64,000 nucleotides of DNA, from the NCBI GenBank assembly GCA_947069175.1, contig CAMTDV010000013.1:13435501-13499500 (forward strand). The letters run 5' to 3'. Shown here piece after piece: positions 11,341 to 23,952 of the stretch. A model generated the notes under the pieces. That model did not search any database and was not told the origin of the DNA. It worked only from the letters and a program-made list of their open reading frames with translations. The stretch is from Scalesia atractyloides. Its lineage: Eukaryota; Streptophyta; Magnoliopsida; Asterales; Asteraceae. Position numbers and translations under genes: made by a program. The number at the start of each line of letters is the position of its first letter. Position 1 is the first letter of the stretch.

Positions 11341-12433
11341 GTCTCAAAATCCAGAATGTTTATACTTTATCCATATTACACAAGTCAATGTACTTGTTGG
11401 GATTAAACGACATTCTATCCAATCATCGTTTAATCTGGCGTGATACGTTTTGATCAAGTACGCTAGTCGGTCTAAGTCTATGACTTAAAATAAGACCGTT
11501 AGTATTTAATTGGTTAGTTTATACCATAATCCAGACTAGAGACCTGCCGGTAAATGCTACCTGCACTTATTACTTTTGTGTACGGCTGAGTTATAAAATT
11601 TGAAAGAAGACTAGCTCAGGTAAATAATCTCGACTTATTTCCCCTATACGGGCTTGGGTTACGGTAAACTATTACCGCTTGATCGGAAATGGGATCAATC
11701 GAATGCCGGATTGTGGCTAGTAAATCCGCATATTCTGTTTTAATCAGTTTTGTTTGATAACTTAAACATCAGGGATTAACTACTGTGTCCTGGATATCCT
11801 CGGCTCATTTCAATAGAAATGGCCACGACCTTAGCGCGGGTGTAGGCATACACCCGATTGACGCTAAATATGCATTCCCACAAGGTTGGGAAGAATTGAC
11901 TCCTTCGTGACCAAAGTGGTGTGTATGTTAATCATGTCTCGGTCTACGTACCGGGCCCTATATGTATGGACAAACATGTAAATCTGTTAACAAGGTTGGA
12001 CGGTCAACTTTCCCAAGTTATAAAAAATTTTGTGCTGATACGCACTTAAAACATATTTTTAATGTTTTCAAAATGAGTCAGTTGGGTGTATTTACCAGCG
12101 AAAGCTGACGTATTTTCAAAAGACTAAGCTTGCAGGTATAATACGAAAATAGGCTGGATGTGCTCGGTAGTGATAGAGGATCTTGCAAATCCTAGATCTG
12201 CCCAAAGTCTGTTTTATATTCTTTCTTGTATAATTTACGATCCGCCGGTGGATCTTCTATTACGAGCCTGTATATTATTTTGTATTTCGAACATTTGGTT
12301 TGTAATAGTAATTTTACGCCAAGACTTCCGCTGTGCGGTGTTTAATTGACTATGATGTTAACAACTGACGTCACAATACTCCCCACCCGGGTCCACCGGT
12401 GTATGGATTTGGGTTGGAAATCCGTGGTGTGAC

Positions 12434-13668
12434 CGTTTCAGTTTCCCTATTTCTTCTAGATGAGAACCCACAGGGTATCCTTAACATTATTAAGTATATT
12501 AGCTCAAAGGAACCTATCATCTGGCTAAGCCTACGCACAAATCACAAGTCAGGCACGGTTTCGACCAATTATCTTAACTATATATAATATTTGAAAACCA
12601 GACACCTGACTTTACCTATCATTTTCCATATTTTTATTATGCAAACTTCAAAATCATGGAAATTTCTCTTTCTTTTTTTTGGTTTTTTAGGATTTTCTAA
12701 TTTTAGTTCAGACTAACCTAAAGAAAACGTAGTTCTCATCCCCACACTTAAATCACACATTTCCTCAATGTAAATGGAAAACTAACTAAAAATAAACAAG
12801 AAATAAAAATCTAAAACTAATAAACATAGAGAGTTGCAAAAGAATTATCTAGTTAGGATAAGCATCAGTGCCAGTTGTACGTGTCTTTAATCCAACGAAA
12901 GATCATATAGCATTCCATTCACGATCGTTGTTTGAGAAACTACGCTGCATCAAGATATCGGCTCGAAAATTCCCATCCGAATGGTGATTGAGTACGAAGG
13001 GTTATAACCAAACCTGTATAAACAAAGTAAAGCAAAAACCCAAGCAATGCTGACTCTAAACAAAAACTGACTCGAAACTACTAACTTAGACTCAAGGTAT
13101 AGAAAATACATGTCTCAAATTACAAGGAAACGCATACTGTAATCGTTCTGAGTCCTAGAAACTGACCAGACCATCCAAAAGCAACAAAACTGGCCTGAAA
13201 AACCACCCCATTACGTCATGCGACAAAGATCTTCTTTACTTCTTGCGTGACGCAACAGAAGCTTGCACTTCCGTTGACTGAACGATTGTCGCGTTGTGTG
13301 ACACAAACAACCTCTGCCTCTCGCGCGACGTGAGAGGCATTTTTCATAGAAAGGTTTTCAATTTTTTTCAACTCTTCATGCCCTAGTAATTTTTCTTGAT
13401 TCACTTCCAACTTCCCCTAAAACCCAAAATAAGCCAAATTTTCAATTGTAACTCACTTGGAACCTTGTTTCTTCATGTTCTCCACTCCATATCGAATATG
13501 TATCCTTGCAAAAAGACTCAAACACAAACCGAAAAAACTACAAAAACATAAATAATTTACACATATACAACTCTATGAAACCTCCCCACACTTAAAACTA
13601 ATTAGGAGGTTTTTCTTTTACCTGGACCCTATCCAGCTCGTTCAATTCCACCCGATTCTCATAAACAG
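12434..13668. other. Repeat-derived spacer with GC-rich dyad motifs, no gene
   Basis: No coding region recognised. GC-rich motifs of the CTCTCGCGCGACGTGAGAGG type lie at about 13318-13338, with related GCGTGACGCAAC motifs from 13216. They resemble those at 5434-5482. The sequence is probably part of the same decayed retroelement as the ORF at 13669-14445. Confidence 0.4.
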
Positions 13669-14445
13669 TTAAAATTTTATTGGTACAAATATAAAACGTT
13701 TTAAAAACGAGTTAGACCACCTATCTTTATACTTACCCGGACTAAATCTGATGCTTTGCATGTAGGGAGAAGATCGGTCGTGTCTAAACTTCAAAGATCT
13801 CCCTTGCTCCTCTATAGACCATCTTCTGACCCGCAACAAGTTTTGGTTCCCTGGTGCTCTTTTCATTACCTTCTCCCGTGGTTTTGATTTTTGAGTTGCA
13901 TTTATTATGAGTACCATGGGCCAGCTGTGGTGTTCTTCCGCTTCCACCACCACCACCACTTCTTCTTCTTCTATGTCTTCAATTTCCTCGTCTTCTTCCT
14001 TTGCACCAAACATAAAACTAATGAAATCTCCCAAATCCATTTCCTCTTCAATCACTTCTTTCTTCACAAACGACCTCTAATTTGTAGCCCACTCTTCTTC
14101 GTTTATCTCATCATCACAATCACTCCAGCAATTATGTTTAGTAACCTGTAGCACCAGAGGTGGGACATCATCGTACATTTTCGTCTCTGTTTCTGGAATG
14201 ATCTCCTCATCTAATTCATCCCCGTACTCCATATACGGCTCCTTTCCTGGTTCTAGAAATGTTGGGAACAACTCACCCTGAAGACTCATACAACCCGGGT
14301 ATTTGCCCTCAGCATCATATATGTAACTAGTCGTCTGCAGCTGCTCTGGCTGAACTTCTACCTCTTCTTCTTTTTCTTCTTCCAATATCCCACATTCAAT
14401 CAAAAACTGGTCTGAGGCCTTTTCATCTAATCTCCTAGCATTGTC
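13669..14445 (-). pseudogene. Decayed acidic ORF of unknown family
   Basis: One minus-strand frame stays open from a stop at 14446-14448 down to 13669, except for a single in-frame TAG near 14077. That gives about 258 codons. The product would be strongly acidic in its first two thirds (runs of Glu/Asp, one run of about five Val) and basic at the end, where Arg, Lys, Trp and Phe are common. No domain is recognised. The length with only one stop argues for former coding function. The surroundings suggest a retrotransposon-derived ORF, perhaps an accessory or gag-like protein, but a broken host gene cannot be excluded. A shorter plus-strand frame over the same DNA is a shadow. Confidence 0.45.
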
Positions 14446-14838
14446 TCATACTAAACAAAGAATAATCAGTACTTGTAACTTGAATATCGAATAACTTGAA
14501 TGTGTGCGTGATTACAAGAACCAAAGACTCGATACCCTATTTAAACTTTGTGAAACGTCGCGTCTTGGGAGGCGTCGATTCATACGTATCGATAACAGTA
14601 TGAGCAGTTATCTCTTAATTGACATGCCGCTTCACAAATATTAACCTAATTGGACTCTAATGTTTTGACCTAATACGAATACATGGCCTACGGCCCAAAC
14701 CGTAAATAAAATTGTTTAAACATTCAACCCATTAACTAATAAGTATAAAAAAATAAGATAAAAGCCCAAAAACCGTTGAGTTTAATCTTTCAATAGGCAC
14801 CATCATGCTTACTATTAATGGCTCACGGTTCCTTCTAA

Positions 14839-15078
14839 GGCTATGCATAATGGGCATTATAGAGGTGTAAGAGTTTGCTAATGCGCCCATACCATCTCCA
14901 TGAGCATTATAGGGACATGAAGAGGAATGAGTATTTCTAGAATAATGCCTAAAGAGGAGGAAAACACGGAAAGTAATGAATAAAATGACATTGTGGGGCC
15001 TTAACCATTACATGAGGCGTTATGATGCTGATGTGGCGAAAAATGCCCCTTAAGAGCCATTAACCATTATGGATGGTC
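14839..15078. mobile_element. Harbinger-type MITE, TAA target duplication
   Basis: A 240 bp element with the left end GGCTATGCATAATGGGC and the right end, read inward on the minus strand, GACCATCCATAATGG. It is flanked by TAA at 14836-14838 and 15079-15081. The interior is non-coding and holds further ATAATG motifs. Confidence 0.75.
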
Positions 15079-15279
15079 TAAGCAACCAAGTTACGTGATA
15101 GCAGTTATCACTGAGCTATTATTAATTATAAAATGATTTTTTCAATTATATCCATAATGCTTTTTTCAATTATATTCATATTGTGCGTATATAGCTAGTG
15201 AACTTGAATGTTCATTATGTTTAGAGAAATATTAGAGTCCTCACACACATAAAAACTGAGATGTATGAGCAACTAGGTG

Positions 15280-15690
15280 CAACTTGTTTTTCATAAGGTA
15301 AAATGTCTGCAGTCTGCGGTCAACATTTACAAACATCTGTAGAAGAAGAGGGGGACCAAACATCTACAGTCTACAAAAAGAAGGCTATTTGTTTTTAACG
15401 TATGTAGACTTCTAAAATAAATTGTTGATGGTGTACGGATGGTGGTGGTGGGTTGTCAACTTGGACAGTGGGTGGTGGTGGGTGATGGTGTTTAACACTC
15501 TACAGACCTTAGAAGATCTTAAATGTGGCTGGGCCAAATCTGCAGCAAGAAGAGCTCGCACAGACGTTTTTTAATGAAACGTATTCGGAAAAATAAACAA
15601 CGTCCAGATGGCAATTTATGCGCATGGTCTGTATGGCGCAGACAGAAAAGACTGCACAGATGTTTTTTAGAAAAACAAACAGTACCTTAG
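15280..15690. mobile_element. Possible MITE with imperfect inverted ends
   Basis: The left side has TTGTTTTTC then AAAATGTCTGCAGTCTGCG. The right side, read on the minus strand, has TTGTTTTTCT then AACATCTGTGCAGTC. The order and spacing of these blocks is mirrored, as in a MITE with subterminal repeats. The target duplication could not be settled. Confidence 0.4.
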
Positions 15691-17277
15691 AAATCCGACC
15701 ATTAAAAAGTATTCTTTAAATTGTTCCTTCCCTACTTGGTTTTTCTCCATGAACAATTAAGCACCGAAGAAGACATGGTGTTATGGGAGACATAATCCTG
15801 AGCCACCGCTAATAGTCTAGATTATTCTGTTCTTGTAATCAAAGGTTCTACAAGAAGACGTGGTCAAAGACATCTTGGTTTGAATCACTTTATGCTTATA
15901 TAATATTTATTTCACATTTCTTTATTGTAATTCATTTTGTTTACACTATGATACATATTATCATTTCCTATAATATAAAGCAAGCATTTTTATTTTATCT
16001 TAACCGAAAGAGATTCAAATTCTGTAAAGATTTGAGATGCATTAGTCATATTAACAAAAGGTACCATCAATTTTTGTTTGTCCTGCTAGATGCTGGCTAC
16101 CTGATGCTAGCATATTTGATATGTCTCTTCATAAATTATACAATGTTCCATAAAAATATATGAAACCTTTTCAAAGTAGTATTGTGTATCAAATCTTAAC
16201 CAGTGTACTCGTGCGCATGCATGCATGAAACAGAACTAGGTGATGTTTTATAAAAGCTTACATGCAAACAACAATTTAGTAGTTTACATCAAATAATTTT
16301 TTTTAACAATATTATATAATCTGAAATTTGTGTTTCTAGATGATCGAGCTAATTCTCATGCATAATTGATATTGAAAAGCAGGACAACCCTTGGCAAAGG
16401 CAAGGTGGGGGTGACTGCGCATGGCTCACCCGGGCCCGATATTTTAATTCTTTTAAATATTATATTATATTATATTATATAGGTAGGGTTACTGTTAAAA
16501 AAATGTATTTTGTGAGAAATGTAGAAAGTAATTTACACTCTTTGATATATAATCTAATGGTTAAGTTTATAATGATAAAATCGTAAATAGTGTCTACCAT
16601 TAAAATAATTAATTTTCAAGATTAAGTGTATAAAGGTAAATTTAACATTTTGAAATTCAGAAACTCACATGTAATACATACGCAAGTTCCCTTGTCTTTT
16701 TTAAATGTCAATAACATTTTATACGTAAGTTTTTTTTAAAAAAATTACAACATAAATAACGAGTGTTTTTTTTAGTCTTTAATACTAGTACCATATTGTT
16801 ATACTTATATAGAAAAAAATTACATTTCGATCGGATGTTTTAGTCCATGGTGTTTTGTCTATGTTTATACAATAAAACACCACAAACGTATATAAAACAC
16901 TATAACATTGCAAATATCATTGAATTCAGCAAACTACCATTTTCTTATATAGAGAACACCATGAAACTAAAATAAAACACCATATAAAATAAGACGCCAT
17001 ACAAGTATACAAAGACACCATTCCATTAGCAATAAAAAATATCATTAAATTCAACGAGCTAACTTTTTCCTTATACAAAAAACACCATAAATCTTATCAA
17101 ATCTCATATAATGTACACAATCATACCATCGAAAACAAGACAACCAAAATCTATTTGAATTCCTAAAATAAAACAACAAAGAAACAAGATTGAAGGATTT
17201 AACGTAAATAAAAAAATTATTTGAATTCCTAAAATAACTCCAAAAAACGGTCACAACATAATCTTTATCTTTAATTA
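15691..17277. other. AT-rich intergenic DNA, no gene recognised
   Basis: Contains a short GC-rich island near 16400-16440 and several repeated AACACCAT(A/G) motifs between 16860 and 17100. No ORF with recognisable features. No clear element boundaries. Confidence 0.45.
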
Positions 17278-17297
17278 GCTTTTTTATTAAAATACTT

Positions 17298-17598
17298 TTT
17301 TGAACGATAAGGAATGACATACCAACCACCGTGACACCGGGAGCTGTGGCCAAGGTCGACTACTCGATCGCCGCCAGTCCCTTGGCTCTCCCAGATGCGT
17401 GGGAACCCGACCTCAACTCGACCGAAGGCACGACAATGGAATAATTGGTAAAACCTCGCCTCCCATCCAAGACGAACCGGTGCCACCCGTATTCGCCCTT
17501 CACCTGGATGCCGCAGAAAATAATGGGGAGAGTGAGAGTCGAATCTGGGTCACAATAAACACCTAGTCTTTCCCAACCACTCCACCACTACCTTATTT
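17298..17598 (-). mobile_element. SINE, same family as at 2383, with ~19 bp target duplication
   Basis: The sequence aligns along its length with the SINE at 2383-2684. On the minus strand it has the box-A-like GTGGTGGAGTGGTTG, a box-B-like CAGATTCGACTC and a terminal A-rich stretch. The flanks carry a near-perfect direct repeat (left about 17278-17297, right 17599-17617, both starting GCTTTTT and ending ACTT). The two copies differ at perhaps one site in seven, so they are separate and fairly old insertions of one family. Confidence 0.85.
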
Positions 17599-17617
17599 GC
17601 TTTTTATTAAATTACTT

Positions 17618-18396
17618 AATTGCCATTTTCCTAATAAATTAAATAATGACATGTATCCTTATTATTTGATTTTTTATCCTTCTCACATATTAGATCTTTT
17701 TCATACGATTCTAAATATTATATTATATTATTTAATATTCACTCTTATATTATATTATATTCAAGCGTGAATGTCAATTTATTAGAGTTTGAGTTATAAT
17801 TCATATATCTCTCTAATGAAGTTATAATATGGCTTCCACAATTTTAACTGGGCTTATCATTTAAACGTTATAGTTTTCCATTATTTTAGTACAGCTAGAA
17901 TTTTCCACGTGACCCACTCATAACTTTTTTTGTATTTCTCTTCTAACTTTATGCTGTTTTTTATAAAATTCGAGACTCTGCAACGTGCTTATATTGATCC
18001 ATGTTTTAGTGTAAGTTTCATTCAAAACGTAGTTGTGCGTAATAATGTACAAGCAATCGGAAGTCAAACATACAAGTTGTTAAAGCTAATTCATGGTTTT
18101 GTTTTTACGGGTTTGTTTTGTTTTCCTATTGCACCTTATATCCGGATTTGCAGTTGCGACGTGCTTATTTTGATCAGCGTTTCAACGTGCTTCTTTTAAA
18201 TTACCATGGCAGAGTGTTTTTTAAGTATGTTTTGATAATTAGAAAGGAGCGATACTAACTTCATATGATTCTCTTTACACACCTTACTACGTAAGTGTCA
18301 GCACCACCACCTCGTTTTTATATACAAGTATAGTCAATGTGCTTGGAAGCTAGGGAACGTGTTCTACACTGTATAAGTATTTCTACACTATATAAG

Positions 18397-18398
<2 letters not shown>
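17618..18398. other. Intergenic DNA, nothing recognised
   Basis: AT-rich sequence without recognisable coding or element structure. An 89-codon open frame at 17930-18199 shows no domain and is not supported. Confidence 0.45.

Positions 18399-18462
<64 letters not shown>
18399..18462. repeat. (AT)n microsatellite
   Basis: About 32 uninterrupted AT dinucleotides. Confidence 0.95.
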
Positions 18463-18465
<3 letters not shown>

Positions 18466-18670
18466 GAAAATGACCATAAAAGAGCACTATTTGGTTAACA
18501 TGACACGTTTTTTGAACTTCTTGGTTAACATGTGATTTTACACTATGTGCTTTGCTGCTTGCACATTTTCTTGACAAAGACAATGAGATCATGTATCGTG
18601 TAGAATACGATGTGCAAACCACTTTACGTGTACATACATACATTTTATATGTGTAGCAATTGTTAATTTG

Positions 18671-19807
18671 TAGTGTAAATATATAGATTGTCCTTTATTT
18701 ATAACTAAATTGTACTGTTTGTCCTTTGCCTTTAAAAAGCACATAAAATGTCCTTTATTTTCTAAAATTTGTATGCTTTTTCTTTTTTAAGCCAACTGAA
18801 ATTAACTTTTTAGTTAAGTTCAAGGTAAAATGATCATTTTATCCAAAGAACATAATCCAAAGCGTATTTACAAAGGACATAACATGTAATTTACTTAAAT
18901 TCTTTTCCTTTGTTTTTCTTTTCTTTCGTTTTTTTATTAAATTTATCACTATTGTTTTATTGGTTACTTTAAAATTTTCTTAATTCATCAATTAACATTT
19001 TCTTTTATAAAAAGTATGTGGTTTTATAATTTATTTATTTTCATTTGTTTCATTAAATGTTTACTTTTTTTATTTTACAAATGATTTAATTTTCTATACT
19101 ATTTTTTTATATAAATTGTTGGTGTGATTGAGTTAACTTTTTCATCCCTTTTACAATTATTATATGTTATTCAAACGAAATTTACACCAAAATATGGAGA
19201 AAGATAAGCACGTCGGTCGTGCGTTACAATGAGTCAGATTAAACTATGATGTTCTATCACATTTTGAAAATTCGTAAAATGTCCGACGTACGTTCATCTC
19301 AATAATACAACATCGCGGCATTTTTTTATCTATATTTAAACCGCCTCGTTGTCGGGTGACCAACGTGCTTATCTTTTTTTTTCTTCATATTTTGGTGTAG
19401 TTTTCGTTCGAATAACATATAAAAATTATGTTTTTGTAAAATAAAAAAGTAAATAATAAAGAAAATAAATTAAAAAACGTATATTTTTATAAAAAAATGT
19501 TAATTAATAAATTAAGAAAATTTTAAAGTAAGCAATAACATAATAATGATAAATTTAATAAAATTAACTAAAAAAATTAAGTAAATTACATGTTATATCC
19601 TTTGAAAAATAAACTTCAGGTTATATCCTTTATAAATAAATTTCAGATTATGTGCTTTGGGTAAAATAGTCGTTTTATTTTAAAGTTAACTAAAAAGTTA
19701 ACATTATTTAGCTTAAAGGACAAAAAGTCTTACGTGCTTTTTAAAAACAAAGAAAAAATTGTGCAATTTAATACATAAATGAAAAACAATTTGTTTATTT
19801 TACTCTA
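18671..19807. mobile_element. Fold-back element with ~500 bp inverted arms
   Basis: The ends read TAGTGTAAATATATAG on the left and, on the minus strand, TAGAGTAAAATAAAC on the right. The arms match in order over about 500 bp. Shared blocks include TTTAAAAAGCAC, TTAACTTTTTAGTTAA, TAACATGTAATTTACTTAA and TTTAAAATTTTCTTAAT. The centre is near 19250, where the blocks GATAAGCACGT and ACGTGCTTATC face each other. There is no coding region. The termini resemble those of non-autonomous Mutator-type or other long-TIR elements; the superfamily is not proven. Confidence 0.7.
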
Positions 19808-20068
19808 ATTTATATTATTTTTCTTTTATTGATGAATGATGACCCAGTCATGAAAGCAGTTGGATAAAAACTGAAAGAGTCAAAGTTTTAGGCTGACATG
19901 AAAACAATAATACCTACCTTTCATACTTTTTTTTTGCTATTTTTTAACGTTATTACCTACCTTTCAAACTTTTTTCTTTTTCTTTAAGGTTATATGTTTG
20001 TGAACGAGGGAAATTAGAAACAAAGTGTACCCGATTTTTTGTGTAGAATCATTTTTAAGTATAAAGTA
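19808..20068. other. Intergenic DNA, nothing recognised
   Basis: AT-rich, with two similar (T)n-flanked ACCTACCTTTCA blocks near 19913 and 19955. No gene. Confidence 0.45.
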
Positions 20069-20071
20069 TAA

Positions 20072-20303
20072 GAGCATCTGCACAAGTTTTTTTAGTATCA
20101 TTTTACTTCATGTGGAGTAGAGGGAAGAGATGTTGATATGGAGGAGAATGTGAATAGTGAAGTTTTTATACTGAAAACGCCCAAGAACAACCTTTTTGAA
20201 ATACGAAGCGTGGTCATTTTTGGAGTCGTTTTGGAAATGAGAAGGTAAGCCACGGGCACGGGCCAGGTGGAAGTATTTTTGGAGTTTTCCATTGTGGATG
20301 CTC
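20072..20303. mobile_element. Harbinger-type MITE, TAA target duplication
   Basis: A 232 bp element with ends GAGCATCTGCACAAG (left) and GAGCATCCACAATGG (right, minus strand). It is flanked by TAA at 20069-20071 and 20304-20306. GAGCATCY-type termini are common among plant Harbinger MITEs. Confidence 0.8.
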
Positions 20304-20479
20304 TAAGCATTTATAAGTAATGTTTTAAAAATATAGCGAGAGAGAGATAGTATCGATTCTTCGAATGTATAACCGTATCATGTATCACACTTAAAATTAT
20401 ATGTATAATTACTTATATTGTTCTTCTCTGCTTATCATTAATGATGTATTAAATTATTTTTATTTTTTTTATTGAATGA

Positions 20480-20600
20480 CCAAGAGATTGTAGCACAATG
20501 ATACCAATGTATTTAAGTGGTGATATCTATCCCTCTCAAGCGGTGAGGGTTAAAGTCCCGTTGTGGTTAAAGCATGTGCAATCTAGGAGTAGATTTAGTT
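20480..20600 (+). mobile_element. Possible tRNA-derived SINE head
   Basis: A box-A-like TAGCACAATGATACC is followed about 55 bp later by a box-B-like GGGTTAAAGTCCC. The B box has an A where C is expected. No 3' poly tail or target duplication was found, so only the head may be present. Confidence 0.3.
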
Positions 20601-20630
20601 GCGTGTATTAGTTTGTCATAACAAGGTTAG

Positions 20631-21268
20631 AGTTAATTACACAGATATAGTTTTTGTGATTTAGGAAGAGTAACACTTTTGAAGACAAATGTTTAGAGTA
20701 ACATGTTCAATGACTATGCTTTCAAATTTGCAACATATTTTAGCATTAAATGTGTTGAATTTTCCATTTAGCTTAGTAAAATAATCAAAATACCCTTTTA
20801 ATAAAAAAAGTGCAAGCATCATTCATGTCAAAGAATGAAAATTAAAATACAATTCAAATTGTTGGCCGCCAGCTCTTTTTGTGAACCAACACCAAGCCGA
20901 GCCACCTCCACCCTAGAACTTCGATTACGACTCCCAAAATTTCGATTATGAGTCCAGGAATTTGTTTTTTCTAGTGATCACACCAACCACACACAGTTCA
21001 CCATTCTTCGCCATCAAATACCAAAATCGACGGTGTTCAAGATCCAGAAACAAATCATCTTGGCCTAACTCCTTCTCTACAACATTGATACTATGAATGA
21101 ACAACATACTAAAACCAATTCTTGTCAAAATCGATCAGGTCAATGACTCAATCCACAGATGTCCAATCCACGATTTGCGAGTGGTTAGATTTTGAACCTG
21201 TTACCGAAAATCTTAGTACTCAAATATGTTACTTTTGGTAAACCAAAAGAATATGTACGTAATTAACT
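20631..21268. mobile_element. Possible TIR element, 10 bp perfect termini
   Basis: It starts AGTTAATTAC and ends GTAATTAACT, a perfect 10 bp inverted repeat. The adjacent subterminal regions both carry a short block about AACATGTT/ATATGTTAC followed by an AAAAG/CTTTT block. The interior has one 60-codon minus-strand frame without a recognisable domain. The superfamily is uncertain. Confidence 0.4.
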
Positions 21269-21317
21269 CAAAATGTTATCTATTGAATGAGTATACTAAT
21301 ACAACACATGTTACATT

Positions 21318-21324
21318 TATATAT

Positions 21325-21369
<45 letters not shown>
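21318..21369. repeat. (TA)n microsatellite, imperfect
   Basis: About 25 TA dinucleotides with one interruption. Confidence 0.9.
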
Positions 21370-21373
<4 letters not shown>

Positions 21374-23081
21374 AATTCGCTTGTGGTCTTTGGTATTAGC
21401 ATAATGTCAATAAGTCCGTCTGATTAGACTTTAGACATCGTGTTTGAACAAAAAACTAGATTGTCGGAAGCACTTGTACGTGAGAAGGTTTAGACTTTGT
21501 AGTAAAACAATTACCGTCATAATATAAAATAAAGGTATTTGACTAATACGTCCCTCAAGGTACTTATACAATCCACAAGAAGTAATTATTTGACTCGCAA
21601 TTCTATTCATTGACAATGACAATCACTAAATGTATTATATAAATAGCCATAGCTCATAAGTCAATTTTAATATTGTAGTTATTAACAGTTTTAAACGATA
21701 TCTCAATATCTTAACTCGATTAATAAATGTTATATATCACTTTTTTTATTCCCTCTCGATGTTAAAATATTCTTTTAAAAATACCTTGAGGTAAATTTAT
21801 ATTTAATTCTTATACATTCATTTAATTTGGTGTCACATATCATTCAACTGAATCAGTTTGGAAGGTTTGTTCAAAAGTTATTCACATTTGTGTTTTGAAA
21901 ACGTGAAAACCATCTAAAAATGTATATCATCTATCACACATGAAGATTGAGGGCGTTAAAATCTAAAGACAACGTACCTGTAACTTTTTTATGAAACCTT
22001 TTACAATTAGCCAATAAAATGTTAAGTTGTACAAATCGGTTGTTAGAAGAGCGAGAGTGCCCTACCGATGGTAGTCCATGGGCACCCAAACACCTTGGCA
22101 GAGGTCCAACTAGCATGGTTGAGGGAGAGTCGGCCTTTACACGTCTTCTAGAACAAAATCCCTGTCGTAAAACAAAATTAAAATTACAGATTCATTGTGT
22201 GTTGTTTCCTACACTAGTTTAAAATATAACTCTTAGTCAATTGTAATTGCTAGTTCATTATAAATAAAAGTCAGTTGTAGATCACTATTATGTTATAACC
22301 CTATTAGTTGATATGTGTTATTTAGCTTTTTTAGTGGTCATATACCCTAACATTATACCCTAACATGTTGAATATTTTAATTATAACCTAAAATAAAATG
22401 CTATATGAAGGTATCATTGTTTTTCCTTCTTAAGTTAGAGATAAATATAACAAATTATGTTAGAGACTACTCTTATGTTTTAGGGCGAGTTTTAATAATC
22501 TTAATCTCATATACTTGTTATTTAATACTTAATTACTCTAGAGGGTGTCGTGAGGTGTCCAGAGTAAAAGTTGGGTTTGTATTTGTGGTCTCCAAATTTA
22601 TAAGCATACTTACTTACCAATACAAATACAAAAAAATAACAGTAACTTAGTGAGGAACTGAGAAGTAAATTTACAAATTAATATAGGGAAAATTAGGTTT
22701 ATGCCTATCGATATACCCATTTATTATTAGATATAACATTTGTTATGGTTAAATCAAAGATATTAGTTAGGATTTGTTATGCAGATAAGGTTTGTTGTAG
22801 TTATCTTTATTATAATTAAAAGTTATGATTAAATTAAGTTTTCTTTGTAATTATTTTTATTATACCTATAAATAATAATAATAATAATACACAATACCTT
22901 ATGAGTTTATGTTTTTCCGGTCGTAGCTCTTATCACAATGTCGTTAGAGCAAAACTTTATGTTTCATAATCTTGGTATATTTTGTAATTTTAGTAGGCAT
23001 ATGAGGGTACTTTTGTAATTTTATTCATTTAATTAAAAAAACAAAAAATTAAAACATTATACCGATTCTCTCTTGTTTTCT
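21370..23081. other. Intergenic DNA, no gene recognised
   Basis: A block at about 22730-22920 has alternating TTGTTA(T/G) and TTATTAT motifs, then CTATAAATAATAAT (TATA-like), then ATACACAATACC. This could be the end of a copia-type LTR, but no terminus was found. No ORF in this stretch has a recognisable domain. Confidence 0.35.
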
Positions 23082-23390
23082 CTCTTCTTTCTCTCTCTCT
23101 CTCTCTCTCTCTGTCATCATCCACCATAGACCACCACCAACCCATCACGACCTTCGGCGACCCACTCCTCTCTCCCTCTTTGCCATTGCCACCATCAGCC
23201 TCCACACACCACCTCTACACCGACACACCACCACCATAGCCCCATCGTTCACTCTTTCTCAACTCTCTCTCTTTCTTAGACTTTATCCACCACCCCACAA
23301 CCTTCAACGACACCACTCACCAAAGCCTTCACTGACACCACCTATCCCAGCCTTCATTGCCACCACTCCCACCTAGTGAACATCACCAAA
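23082..23390. repeat. CT microsatellite followed by CCA-rich low-complexity DNA
   Basis: A CT run at 23086-23112 leads into about 280 bp dominated by CACCA and CTCTC words. The same CACC-rich character resumes at 26790-26880, on the other side of the LTR complex. The LTRs therefore seem to have inserted into this tract. Confidence 0.7.
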
Positions 23391-23952
23391 TAGATTGCTC
23401 GAGACATCATAACACTATTTGCGACAATATTAAGTTCAAAGACTCGTTTCATTTCATAAATCAAATAGTCAATTACAACATAAATCCAAATACAACAAAT
23501 TCAACAATATTACAACATTAAAAAAACATAACATTCTAGGTGCGTTTCTATGGCGCCTCTACTAAGTTTTCGTCATTTTCAACATCCTTAACCTGCAACA
23601 TGTTAAAAGTATAGTTCAACAAAAAGCATTGGCGAGTACACAAGTTTTAATTACATAGCATAAGTATAAAAGAGTTTGCTCAAATCCCACATGGCAATTG
23701 TATACAAGGTAAGCTAGCATGCAATACTAAATGTCAAACCCAAGTGTCCACAAGAATTAAGTGTCCTTCGCCACAAAAGTAACGAGACTAAATAAGAATA
23801 ACCTTAACAATACCCCGACGGGCAGTGTACTACTCCTATAGCGGTATATATGTTAAGTTCGGGCTAGCTAAGTTAATGACAAGAAGCATGTATGTATCTA
23901 GCATGAACCTAAGCATAACACTAAGCATATATAACGGATTGAGTGCATAAAG
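23391..23952 (-). mobile_element. Outer LTR, distal part (split by nested LTR)
   Basis: Homologous over its length to 24000-24560 of the nested LTR. It ends at GCATAAAG, exactly where its continuation resumes at 25279. The last ~45 bp of the expected LTR end are missing at 23391. Confidence 0.75.

Larger units (their letters stand above)
9022..12433 (+). mobile_element. Very long plus-strand LTR (family C), ~3.4 kb
   Basis: It begins TGTAACATCCTG directly after a polypurine tract and a pol end, so it is in 3' LTR position. It contains the 32-42 bp repeat array (9098-9332), a GC-rich dyad (GCTCGCGGGGCGCGAG, about 9624-9641), a TATAAAC box at 9804-9810, a ~159 bp-period array (10370-11340) and a tail ending GGTGTGAC. 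The tail is the same as the LTR tails at 42864-43221 and 45138-45411 (plus) and 26886-27127 (minus). The final base or two of the LTR seem to be missing, and no primer binding site follows. Confidence 0.65.
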
